Source: Dehalococcoidales bacterium
GTDB lineage: Bacteria > Chloroflexota > Dehalococcoidia > Dehalococcoidales > Fen-1064
Direction of reading: 5' to 3'
DNA length: 17,495 nt
Assembly (NCBI GenBank): GCA_030667735.1
Contig: DAOUVG010000008.1
Location: 1 to 17,495 of the forward strand
Notes under the pieces: model-generated
What the model was told of the DNA's origin: nothing
Database searches by the model: none
The model's input: only the letters and a program-made list of their open reading frames with translations
Position numbers and translations under genes: made by a program
Part shown: positions 1 through 6,539 of the stretch, piece after piece
Position numbering within the stretch: the stretch's first letter is position 1
Layout: every line of letters begins with the position of its first letter

Positions 1-71
1 CCAGGACCCTGCTGGAGTACGGGGAGCGGCTGATAAGGGGGGAGGGGTCTGGAAATGAGACGGACGTCTGA
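1..71 (+). CDS. 3' end of an unidentified protein (partial)
   Basis: The third forward frame is open from the left edge to a TGA at 69-71 and would encode the last 22 residues of a protein, ending ...RGEGSGNETDV. Most third codon positions are G or C, as in the surrounding genes, and the other two forward frames are also closed in this stretch, so the reading rests on codon use alone. No domain can be recognised. The next gene converges on it from the other strand, leaving a 39-base gap with no clear terminator. Confidence 0.35.
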   Translation, partial: RTLLEYGERLIRGEGSGNETDV

Positions 72-110
72 ACCACCATCGACCACAGTAATAATCCCGG
101 TGCCGTACGC

Positions 111-1067
111 TCACACCAGGTCCATCGTCGGGTAACCACCGATACGGCTTGCCTTCTCATAGATAATCCTGGCAACAGCCACATCCTCGATGGCAACCCC
201 TGTTGAATCGAAAACGGTTATCATGTTATCGTCCGTCCGGCCCGGCTTCCTGCCGGTGATTATGTCTCCGAGACTCGCATAGACATCATCGACCGAGAAC
301 AACCCCGCGGTGACGGGCACGTTTATCTCTCCGGCAGCACTGGCCTGTCTCAGGTCATCGACGACCACCATTGCGTCCTTCAGGATTGCCGGCTCCAGCT
401 CCTGCTTACCCTTTGCATCAGCCCCAACGGCGTTTATGTGCGTGCCCGGAGCAATCCAGGCTCGCATCACCACCGGTGTTCGGGAAGGAGTCAGTGTACA
501 GACAATGTCCGAAGCCGCTGCCTGCTCCGCCGAACACGCTCTGACAGTGAAGTCGGGGAGAGAGTTGATGAGCGTTTCTACGGCGGTCTGCGAACGGTCG
601 AAAACGTTTATCTGCCGGATGTCAAAGACTTCGGCTTGAGCCAGTATCTGGTAGCGGGCCTGTTTACCGGCACCGACGATGCCCAGCGTACGGGAATCCC
701 GCCGTGCCAGGAACTTCGAGGCGATGGCGGAGGCAGCAGCCGTCCGGTAGGCGGTTATCTCCGTGGCATCCATCACTGCCAATGGATATGCAGTCTCCGG
801 GTCGCTGAGAATGAAGATACCGATAACGGTTGGCAGACCACGGGCCGGATTCTGAGTATGGACATTGACCCACTTGACACCCGCAGCGCCAGGGAGCGCT
901 GCCGGCATCGCCCGAAAATCACCCTTTTCCACGACCAGGTAAGACTTCGGCGGCATGCTGGCCTTACCTTCCGCCCAGGCGATAAAAGCTTCTTCGACCG
1001 CCCTTATTACCTCGGCCATATCCAGCAGGTCGCTAACGGCGTTCCTGTCCAGTAACAGTGTCGGCAC
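111..1067 (-). CDS. Ornithine cyclodeaminase/mu-crystallin family protein, probably archaeal-type alanine dehydrogenase
   Basis: A 318-residue NAD(P)-dependent enzyme of the OCD/mu-crystallin family. The nucleotide-binding loop GIVGAGKQAR lies at residues 129-138. R52, K65 (in GVKWVN) and R108 sit where family members bind substrate. The C-terminal half, with HINAVGADAKGKQELEP, GEINVPV and FDSTGVAIEDVAVA, reads like the Archaeoglobus-type alanine dehydrogenase (pyruvate + NH3 + NADH to L-alanine) rather than true ornithine cyclodeaminase. That subfamily call is from memory, and related ketimine reductases or cyclodeaminases remain possible. The start is GTG; GGAG at 1074-1077 lies 6 bases upstream and no nearby ATG is available. 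The gene stands alone, 205 bases beyond the end of the DUF212 gene on the same strand. The enzyme should be soluble and cytoplasmic. Confidence 0.85.
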   Translation of the reverse strand: MPTLLLDRNAVSDLLDMAEVIRAVEEAFIAWAEGKASMPPKSYLVVEKGDFRAMPAALPGAAGVKWVNVHTQNPARGLPTVIGIFILSDPETAYPLAVMDATEITAYRTAAASAIASKFLARRDSRTLGIVGAGKQARYQILAQAEVFDIRQINVFDRSQTAVETLINSLPDFTVRACSAEQAAASDIVCTLTPSRTPVVMRAWIAPGTHINAVGADAKGKQELEPAILKDAMVVVDDLRQASAAGEINVPVTAGLFSVDDVYASLGDIITGRKPGRTDDNMITVFDSTGVAIEDVAVARIIYEKASRIGGYPTMDLV

Positions 1068-1272
1068 TATCTACTCCAACTCTACCCGGATTCCGGAACT
1101 CCTTATCTAAACTTACACCGCGGCGTATTCAACGTCAACCAAACAGGAACCGGGAAGGGTCGCCAGTCATAACAGACGACTATGGCACGAAGGAGAACGG
1201 CATCAGCCCATAGGCACAGAGGGTGACCATCCATTACGTGCGGGAGGAGGACCGAAGCAATATCCGGCGGTG

Positions 1273-1731
1273 CTATGCCGGGCCTATCCCCAGCCAGAGC
1301 CAGGTAATCCCTATGCCGAGAGCCGCACCGACAATGACCTGAAACGGTGTATGGCCGATGAGTTCCCGCAGGTCACGTTCTACTTCGCCACGGGGTCGTC
1401 TCAGCCGGAGTTCCCGGACGATACGATTGAGGATAGACGCCTGCTGGCTCACCGCCCAGCGTACCCCGGCAGCATCATACATCACCACCATGGCCAGGAT
1501 AACACTAACGGCAAACGCGGCGGAATCAGGGCCGACGGTCAGCACCACTGCTGTGGCCAGAGCACTGACCATCGCTGAATGGGAACTGGGCATGCCACCG
1601 CTGGTAATAAAAAAGCTCAGGTCGAAACGTCTTTCCCTCAGGAGTTCAATAAACCCCTTGAGCAACTGCACCGCCGCCCACGCACAAAGCGGTATTACCA
1701 GTACTTCATTGGTTAAAATCTCGTTGAGCAA
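1273..1731 (-). CDS. DUF212 / divergent PAP2 family membrane protein
   Basis: A 152-residue protein matching the short DUF212 (divergent PAP2) family along its whole length. It has an N-terminal hydrophobic segment (about residues 9-27), the conserved GGMPSSHSAMVSALATAV block near residues 45-62, a second hydrophobic stretch leading to MYDAAGVRWAV, and the C-terminal GHTPFQVIVGAALGIG membrane segment. The SSHSA core recalls the phosphatase motif of PAP2 enzymes, but the other catalytic motifs of classical PAP2 are not obvious and the function of the family is uncertain. It is probably an inner-membrane protein. The start is TTG with purine-rich GGAGAG just upstream. The spacing is short, so the start is not certain, but the protein fits the family from this point. 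Two overlapping TATAGT hexamers at 1798-1808 could be its -10 region, without a convincing -35. Confidence 0.85.
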   Translation of the reverse strand: MLNEILTNEVLVIPLCAWAAVQLLKGFIELLRERRFDLSFFITSGGMPSSHSAMVSALATAVVLTVGPDSAAFAVSVILAMVVMYDAAGVRWAVSQQASILNRIVRELRLRRPRGEVERDLRELIGHTPFQVIVGAALGIGITWLWLGIGPA

Positions 1732-1949
1732 TTCTCTCCGCTCACCTTCATTTCCTGATAAACCGATGCCGCTACCCGCTGCACCACTCCTGAATATACT
1801 ATACTATACCGGTCATGCTCGGTGATACTCGACCCACCACTGGCACAACCGGTGGACTCCTGGCATATATATCGGCCCACTGCTACCGGTCTGCTTGTCA
1901 GAGTAATAATGTGGCGCTGCCGGTCCCCGATATGGCTCCCTCACTTCGG
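1732..1949. other. Intergenic DNA between the divergent DUF212 and SDR genes
   Basis: No gene is supported here. The notable element is a tandem 5-base repeat at 1795-1808 (TATACTATACTATA on the plus strand, TATAGTATAGTATA on the minus strand). It offers -10-like hexamers in both directions, but no good -35 is seen on either side. An AT-rich TATATAT lies near 1865. Short frames here lack codon bias and recognisable domains. Confidence 0.4.
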
Positions 1950-1979
1950 TTGACAGAACACGGTAAAAGGGTATAGAAT
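1950..1979 (+). promoter_or_regulatory. Sigma70-type promoter for the SDR pair
   Basis: A perfect -35 TTGACA stands at 1950-1955. It is followed by TAGAAT at 1974-1979 (18-base spacer, five of six consensus) or TATAGA at 1972-1977 (16-base spacer). Transcription would start near 1985, leaving a leader of about 230 nt before the first SDR gene. Confidence 0.6.
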
Positions 1980-1984
1980 TGCGG

Positions 1985-2217
1985 TTGCTGTCATCAGGTG
2001 ACAAGCGTGAGGTGAAACCCGGCAAAGGCAGGCAAACACCCTCGGGAGAAGCAATGGTAACCCTGCTCTCCCAAATATGGAAGGGTTGCCTTTGGGCGGC
2101 CTGGCAATCTTGTTAATACCACTCTATCTTACTATAGGCAGGTCTTGCCTGTGACAAGCAGGCTAGTCCTTGAAGGCTCCAGGAAGCCAAAGCAATAAAC
2201 AATCAGGAGGTTAGAAC
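1985..2217 (+). ncRNA. Structured 5' leader upstream of the SDR genes, unrecognised
   Basis: If the promoter at 1950-1979 is used, this is a 5' leader with several good pairings. An outer stem joins CAAAGGCA (2023-2030) to TGCCTTTG (2087-2094). Nested inside it, GGGAGAAGCA (2044-2053) pairs with TGCTCTCCC (2064-2072) with one bulged base. TTGCC (2086-2090) could instead pair with GGCAA (2103-2107), which competes with the outer stem. Further down, GCCTG (2147-2151) can pair with CAGGC (2159-2163), or CCTG (2148-2151) with CAGG (2139-2142). GGCT (2175-2178) pairs with AGCC (2185-2188). GTGACAAGC occurs twice, at 1998-2006 and 2151-2159. The ribosome site AGGAGG is at 2205-2210. I do not recognise a known riboswitch class. 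A second weaker promoter inside (TTGTTA at 2110, TATAGG at 2133) cannot be excluded. Confidence 0.4.
2054..2116 (+). CDS. Possible 20-residue leader peptide (uORF)
   Basis: An ATG at 2054 with GGGAG five bases upstream (2044-2048) opens a frame of 20 codons, read as MVTLLSQIWKGCLWAAWQSC, closed by TAA at 2114-2116. It contains three Trp and two Cys. Its start signal lies inside the inner hairpin of the leader, so translation and folding would interfere with each other. This may be chance; nothing except position and the ribosome site supports it. Confidence 0.15.
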   Translation: MVTLLSQIWKGCLWAAWQSC

Positions 2218-3129
2218 ATGGGTGACAGACTCAAGGGGAAGGTAGCCATCGTTACCGGTGCCGGTGGCGGTATCGGCCGGGGGCATGCACTGGCGCTGGC
2301 GTCGGAAGGCGCTAAGATAGTCGTCAATGACCTTGGTGGCGCCGTGGATGGCTCGGGGTCGTCCTCCTCTGCGGCTGACAAAGTCGTCGAGGAAATCAAG
2401 GCAGCCGGGGGAGAAGCGGTAGCCAACCACGATTCAGTGACATTGGTAGAAGGCGGCGAGAACATCATCAAGACAGCGGTAGACACCTTCGGCAAACTGG
2501 ATATCCTGGTCAACAACGCCGGTATCCTGAGAGACCGCATGGTCTTCAACATGTCACCGGAAGAATGGGACTCAGTAATAAAGGTTCACCTCTACGGACA
2601 CTTTAATACCACCAGGCCCGCCTGCGTGCTCTTCCGCCAGCAGAAGAGCGGACGCATCATCAATACGTCCTCGACATCCGGACTGGGCAACCGCGGGCAG
2701 TCGAATTACGCCGCCGCCAAAGAGGGCATCGTGGGCTTCACCCGAACGGTCGCCATTGAAATGGGTAGATACGGGGTTACGTGCAATGCCATCCGGCCCA
2801 ACGCCGGTACCCGAATGACAATGAGCGATGACATGAAACAGGCCGCAGAGAGGTCTGGACGCGGAGAAATCGTCAAGTATATGGATTCGTTGAAACCCGA
2901 GGACATTGCACCCCTTATCGTCTGGCTGGCCTCCGATGACTCCGCAAACGTGAATGGGCGCACCTTCTTCGTGCAGACCGGCAGAATCGCCCTCTTCTCC
3001 GAGCCGGTACAGGAGAAGGTGATTGAGAAGGCAGGCGGTTTCACCATTGACGAGCTGTTCGAGAAAATGCCGAAGACACTCGCCGAGGGGCTGGTGAACG
3101 CATCACCCCCGGAACCGCCTAAAGAGTAA
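2218..3129 (+). CDS. Short-chain dehydrogenase, MFE-2/17beta-HSD4-like (3R)-hydroxyacyl-CoA dehydrogenase type
   Basis: A 303-residue SDR-family oxidoreductase. The cofactor loop TGAGGGIG is at residues 13-20, NDLGG at 37-41, NNAG at 99-102, Ser151/Ser152 before Tyr164 and Lys168 form the active site, and PNAGTRMT follows. NDLGG, VNNAGILRDR and NAGTRMT are hallmarks of the dehydrogenase domain of peroxisomal multifunctional enzyme 2, which oxidises (3R)-hydroxyacyl-CoA with NAD+. This supports a related acyl-CoA substrate, but none can be named. The C-terminal tail of about 60 residues (ending IDELFEKMPKTLAEGLVNAS...) is shared with the next gene and absent from FabG-type SDRs. Compared with that paralogue, one residue is missing between the catalytic Ser and Tyr (SGLGN versus SGLIGN). 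ATG start with AGGAGG at 2205-2210, spacing 7. Confidence 0.88.
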   Translation: MGDRLKGKVAIVTGAGGGIGRGHALALASEGAKIVVNDLGGAVDGSGSSSSAADKVVEEIKAAGGEAVANHDSVTLVEGGENIIKTAVDTFGKLDILVNNAGILRDRMVFNMSPEEWDSVIKVHLYGHFNTTRPACVLFRQQKSGRIINTSSTSGLGNRGQSNYAAAKEGIVGFTRTVAIEMGRYGVTCNAIRPNAGTRMTMSDDMKQAAERSGRGEIVKYMDSLKPEDIAPLIVWLASDDSANVNGRTFFVQTGRIALFSEPVQEKVIEKAGGFTIDELFEKMPKTLAEGLVNASPPEPPKE

Positions 3130-3218
3130 ACGACAAGGTCCATAGCGGTCGCAGGACTTAATACCGTAAGACATCAGCCCCACAGGCTGGTAGTAATTGC
3201 CGTATCAGGAGGTACAGG

Positions 3219-4160
3219 ATGGGCGACAGATTAAAAGACAGAGTAGCAATCGTCACCGGTGCAGGCCGGGGCATCGGCAGAGGCATATCCATTCTCATGG
3301 CTGAAGAAGGAGCCAAGATAATCGTTAATGACCTTGGTGGTGCCGCCGACGGTACGGGAGCCGAAAAGAAAGTGGCCGACGAAGTCGTCGCTGAAATCAA
3401 GGCAGCCGGCGGAGAGGCAGTCGCCAACTACGACTCCGTAACCACGGTAGAGGGCGGCGAGAGCATCATCCGGACGGCGATAAACGCCTTCGGCAAACTG
3501 GACATTCTGGTCAATAACGCCGGTATCCTGCGCGACCGAATGATTTTCAACATGGCCCCGGAGGAATGGGACGCAGTAATTAAGGTGCACCTCTACGGGG
3601 TCTTCAACTGCAGCAAGCCGGCCTGTGTCCTCTTTCGGCAGCAGAGAAGCGGACGCATAATCAACATGAGCTCTACCTCGGGGCTAATCGGGAACTCCGG
3701 TCAAGCCAACTACGGTGCTGCCAAGGCAGGGATAGCCGGTTTCACCCGGGTTATCGCGCGTGACATGGGCAGGTACAGCGTTACCTGCAACTCCATTGCT
3801 CCCGGTGCTTCCACCAGGATGACAATGTCCGAAGAGGTACTGGCGGCACGCCAGATAAGGGCTTCGAAGGGAGTTACCGGAGGGGGCGGCGCACAATCTC
3901 CCGTTGGTGCTGCAGCATTGCGTGACCCGGACGATATCGCACCGATAGTGGTCTACCTCGCCACCGACGCTGCCGCTGACATCAACGGCCAGACCTTTGG
4001 GACAAGCGGGGGGACAATCTCTCTCTACCAAAACCCGGAACCAGTGAAGAGCATTCACAAGGACGGTCGCTGGACCCTGGACGAACTGGACAGCATCATG
4101 CTGGGAACGCTCTCGGCCGGTCTGGTGAACCCGTCACCGACACAAGCACCAAAGCAGTAA
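3219..4160 (+). CDS. Short-chain dehydrogenase, paralogue of the preceding gene
   Basis: A 313-residue SDR, clearly a tandem duplicate of the gene before it. It has TGAGRGIG at residues 13-20, NDLGG at 37-41, NNAGILRDR at 99-107, catalytic Ser152, Tyr165 and Lys169, then APGASTRMTM. The Ser-to-Tyr distance is the usual 13 residues. It differs from its partner by a Gly-rich insertion near residues 220-230 (GVTGGGGAQSPVG) in the substrate-lid region, which suggests a different substrate or a heteromeric pair. The tail (LDELDSIMLGTLSAGLVNPS) matches the partner's. AGGAGG at 3207-3212 lies 6 bases before the ATG. The 89-base gap between the two genes holds one small hairpin (3175-3189) with no T-run, so they are probably co-transcribed. 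The shared terminator is at 4195-4236. Confidence 0.88.
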   Translation: MGDRLKDRVAIVTGAGRGIGRGISILMAEEGAKIIVNDLGGAADGTGAEKKVADEVVAEIKAAGGEAVANYDSVTTVEGGESIIRTAINAFGKLDILVNNAGILRDRMIFNMAPEEWDAVIKVHLYGVFNCSKPACVLFRQQRSGRIINMSSTSGLIGNSGQANYGAAKAGIAGFTRVIARDMGRYSVTCNSIAPGASTRMTMSEEVLAARQIRASKGVTGGGGAQSPVGAAALRDPDDIAPIVVYLATDAAADINGQTFGTSGGTISLYQNPEPVKSIHKDGRWTLDELDSIMLGTLSAGLVNPSPTQAPKQ

Positions 4161-4194
4161 CCCGATACGACTAACGGTGAGGGAAGTAAATAGA

Positions 4195-4236
4195 GCGCAC
4201 CAGAGGATGTAACCTCGTCCTCTGGTGCGTTTTCTT
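4195..4236 (+). terminator. Intrinsic terminator after the SDR pair
   Basis: A perfect 12-bp stem pairs CGCACCAGAGGA (4196-4207) with TCCTCTGGTGCG (4218-4229). The loop is 10 bases and TTTTCTT follows (4230-4236). It lies between two convergent units, so it may also slow transcription coming from the adenine deaminase side, although the T-run on that strand is poor. Confidence 0.9.
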
Positions 4237-4293
4237 GCCACGACAGGTATCCGCGCCATCTCTCAATATAACGGCTGTGCCCGGTACCACCAT

Positions 4294-5994
4294 CTACTGA
4301 ATCAGACGGAACTCATTCACGTCCACCAGCCCGAGGTCGGTCAGCCTCAGTTCCGGTATAACGGGCAGGGCAACGAATGAGAGGGTTGAGAAGGGAGACG
4401 CCAGTCCTGTACCCATACTGGCGGCAGCGCTTTCTACTCTTTCAAGCTGGGCTACTACCTGCTCCAGTGGTTCGTCGGAGAGCAGTCCGGCTATCGGCAG
4501 GGCCAGACTGGCCACCACCCTGCCACCATCGGTGACCGCCAGACCACCCCGCAGTCTTTCAATTTCCCGGATAGCCGTCAGTATATCCTCGTCACTGGTG
4601 CCGACGGCAACAATGTTGTGAGAATCATGGGCTATAGACGATGCCAGGGCACCACGCTTCAGACCAAAGCCGCTGACCAACCCCACACCGATATTACCGG
4701 TCGCCCGGTGCCTTTCCACAACAACCAGCTTCAGGATGTCCCGACTGATATCAGACACGACTGCCCCATCGACCACCCTGGCCTTCTCTATCCTTTTGCG
4801 CGTCACTATTTGCCCGGGAATAATCTCAATAACATACCGGGTAGCCTCCGAGGGCACCAACCGCAGTTTTTCCACAGTCAGAGACCCGACCTTCACGCTA
4901 TCGTTCAACCCGCGGGCACGGGCACGGTGTGCCGGGAAAAGCGGCTCCCCTTCCCTGGCCACCAGCTTACCACGATAGAAAACGGATTCGACCTGGAGAC
5001 TCTCCAGGTCAGACAGCACAATCAGGTTAGCCAGGTAGCCCGGAGCCACCGCCCCCAGGTGTTCCAGCCGGAAGTACTCCGCGGTATTTATCGTGGCCAT
5101 CTGAATCGCCCGGACCGGGTCAAGGCCAAGGCGAATCGCCTTCCTGACCACGGCGTCGATGTCGCCGTCACGCAGAAGGTCAACACAGCTACGGTCGTCG
5201 ACCACGAACAGACACCGCTTGTAGGTCTTATCGGTGACCAGGGGCAATAGCGCCTCCAGGTTCTTCTCCGCAGACCCCTCCCTTATCATCACCCTCATGC
5301 CCCGTGCCAGCTTCTCCCTGGCTTCCTCCAGGGCAACCGACTCGTGGTCGGAGCGGATTCCTGCGGCGATATAGGCATTCAGGTCCTTCCCGGAAACACC
5401 CGGGGCGTGTCCATCAATCACTTTCCCTTCGGCGAAGTCAATTTTATTCAACATCGCTTCATCACGATTGATGACACCGGGAAAATTCATAACCTCACCG
5501 AGGCCGATGCACTCACGCCAGCGGAGCACCCGGCGAATATCCTCCGGGTCCAACCTGGCACCACTGGTCTCCAGGTGCGTGGCCGGGACGCAGGAAGGCG
5601 CCATCAGGTACAAATCCAGCGGCAGGCGGCGAGCACAGTTGAGGACATACCTTATCCCGTCCAGACCGGAAACATTGGCGATTTCGTGGAGGTCCGTCAC
5701 TACCGCAAGTGTCCCGCGCGGCACCACTGCCCGGACGTACTGGCCAACATCGAGCATGGAGCTTTCCAGGTGGGTGTGCCCGTTAATGAGGCCGGGGGCA
5801 AGAAACCGCCCCGCCAGGTCTATTACCTCTTCCGCGTCCTGATAATCACCGACACCGGCGATGTATCCATCGGCAATGGCCACGTTGCCCGACTCTATTT
5901 CGCCGGTAAACACGTTGACGATGCGGGCATTTGCCAGAATGAGGTCGGCGGGCTCATCTCCTCTGGCTACGGCTACCAATCGACTATCTGTCAA
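4294..5994 (-). CDS. ade: Adenine deaminase
   Basis: A 566-residue amidohydrolase that converts adenine to hypoxanthine and ammonia. The metal-binding HTH motif stands at residues 73-75 in PGLINGHTHLESSM. Downstream are the family blocks VVTDLHEIANVSG, DGHAPGVSGKDLNAYIAAG, SDHES and, near the C-terminus, SIAHDSHNIVAVGTSDEDI. Length and order fit the bacterial Ade family, which uses Mn or Fe. The start is TTG: AGGAGG at 6000-6005 sits 5 bases upstream and overlaps the stop of the upstream gene, and the family N-terminus begins here. The gap to the hypoxanthine phosphoribosyltransferase gene is 9 bases, so the two are translationally close and form adjacent steps of purine salvage. The enzyme should be cytoplasmic. 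Confidence 0.95.
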   Translation of the reverse strand: MTDSRLVAVARGDEPADLILANARIVNVFTGEIESGNVAIADGYIAGVGDYQDAEEVIDLAGRFLAPGLINGHTHLESSMLDVGQYVRAVVPRGTLAVVTDLHEIANVSGLDGIRYVLNCARRLPLDLYLMAPSCVPATHLETSGARLDPEDIRRVLRWRECIGLGEVMNFPGVINRDEAMLNKIDFAEGKVIDGHAPGVSGKDLNAYIAAGIRSDHESVALEEAREKLARGMRVMIREGSAEKNLEALLPLVTDKTYKRCLFVVDDRSCVDLLRDGDIDAVVRKAIRLGLDPVRAIQMATINTAEYFRLEHLGAVAPGYLANLIVLSDLESLQVESVFYRGKLVAREGEPLFPAHRARARGLNDSVKVGSLTVEKLRLVPSEATRYVIEIIPGQIVTRKRIEKARVVDGAVVSDISRDILKLVVVERHRATGNIGVGLVSGFGLKRGALASSIAHDSHNIVAVGTSDEDILTAIREIERLRGGLAVTDGGRVVASLALPIAGLLSDEPLEQVVAQLERVESAAASMGTGLASPFSTLSFVALPVIPELRLTDLGLVDVNEFRLIQ

Positions 5995-6003
5995 CGTGGC
6001 CTC

Positions 6004-6537
6004 CTATTCACTCTCCACCAACCCACAAATGTCCGGCAGATTGCGGTACTTTTCATCCCGGTCGAGTCCGTAGCCGACCAGGAACCTGTCTGGGACAGTG
6101 AAGCCCAGGTAGTCGATTACCACCGGCACCCTGTGGCGGGCGGATTTGTCCACCAGCGAGCAGAGCCGCAACGAAGCCGGTTTCTTCTTTTTCAGGTAAT
6201 CCAGAAAGTATGCAGTTGTCAGGCCGGTATCTACAATATCCTCAATGACCAGCACATCACGTCCACGGACAGGCGAGCGAAGTCCCTGCACGACGCGGAT
6301 GTTTCCTGTGGTCTCCGTTCCCCGGCCATAGCTGGACAGCCGGACGAAGTCTATCTCCAGCAGGAAGTCAAGCCGCCGTACCAGGTCAGCCATGAATACA
6401 AACGACCCCTTGAGGATACCGAGCAGCAGAGGGTTCTTTCCCGCATAGTCGCGGCGGACCTCCACTGCCAGCCGGTCTACGGTGGCGGCTATTTCCTCTC
6501 TCGACAGAAGTACCTCGGTTCTCGGTTCAGCAGCCAT
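6004..6537 (-). CDS. hpt: Hypoxanthine (guanine) phosphoribosyltransferase
   Basis: A 177-residue purine phosphoribosyltransferase that makes IMP (and probably GMP) from hypoxanthine or guanine and PRPP. The LKGS loop is at residues 42-45 and the PRPP-binding motif VLVIEDIVDTGLT at 95-107. LVDKSARH and the terminal VGYGLDRDEKYRNLPDI block are typical. The frame extends upstream to another ATG at 6598-6600, but that would add 21 unrelated residues and overlap the CDF gene by about 60 bases. The ATG at 6535-6537 gives the normal family length and begins 2 bases after the CDF stop. GGGAGG at 6551-6556 is its likely, rather distant, ribosome site. It is the middle gene of a tight three-gene unit, and its substrate is the product of the next gene. 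Confidence 0.93.
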   Translation of the reverse strand: MAAEPRTEVLLSREEIAATVDRLAVEVRRDYAGKNPLLLGILKGSFVFMADLVRRLDFLLEIDFVRLSSYGRGTETTGNIRVVQGLRSPVRGRDVLVIEDIVDTGLTTAYFLDYLKKKKPASLRLCSLVDKSARHRVPVVIDYLGFTVPDRFLVGYGLDRDEKYRNLPDICGLVESE

Positions 6538-6539
6538 TT

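Noticed and set aside
1813..2025. 70-codon minus-strand frame between the DUF212 and SDR genes
   Set aside because: No domain, no ribosome site seen, and it runs through the SDR promoter. The sequence reads as random translation.
2110..2138. Second promoter candidate TTGTTA-N17-TATAGG before the first SDR gene
   Set aside because: Each hexamer matches only four of six consensus bases, and it lies inside the folded leader of a much better promoter at 1950-1979. Kept only as an alternative.
1998..2159. Direct repeat GTGACAAGC at both ends of a 144-base stretch, as if flanking a small inserted element
   Set aside because: The enclosed DNA has no matching terminal inverted repeats, and nine bases can recur by chance. 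Insertion is not supported.
3175..3189. Hairpin CAGCC/GGCTG between the two SDR genes
   Set aside because: Only five pairs and no T-run, so it is not a terminator. The genes are treated as one unit.
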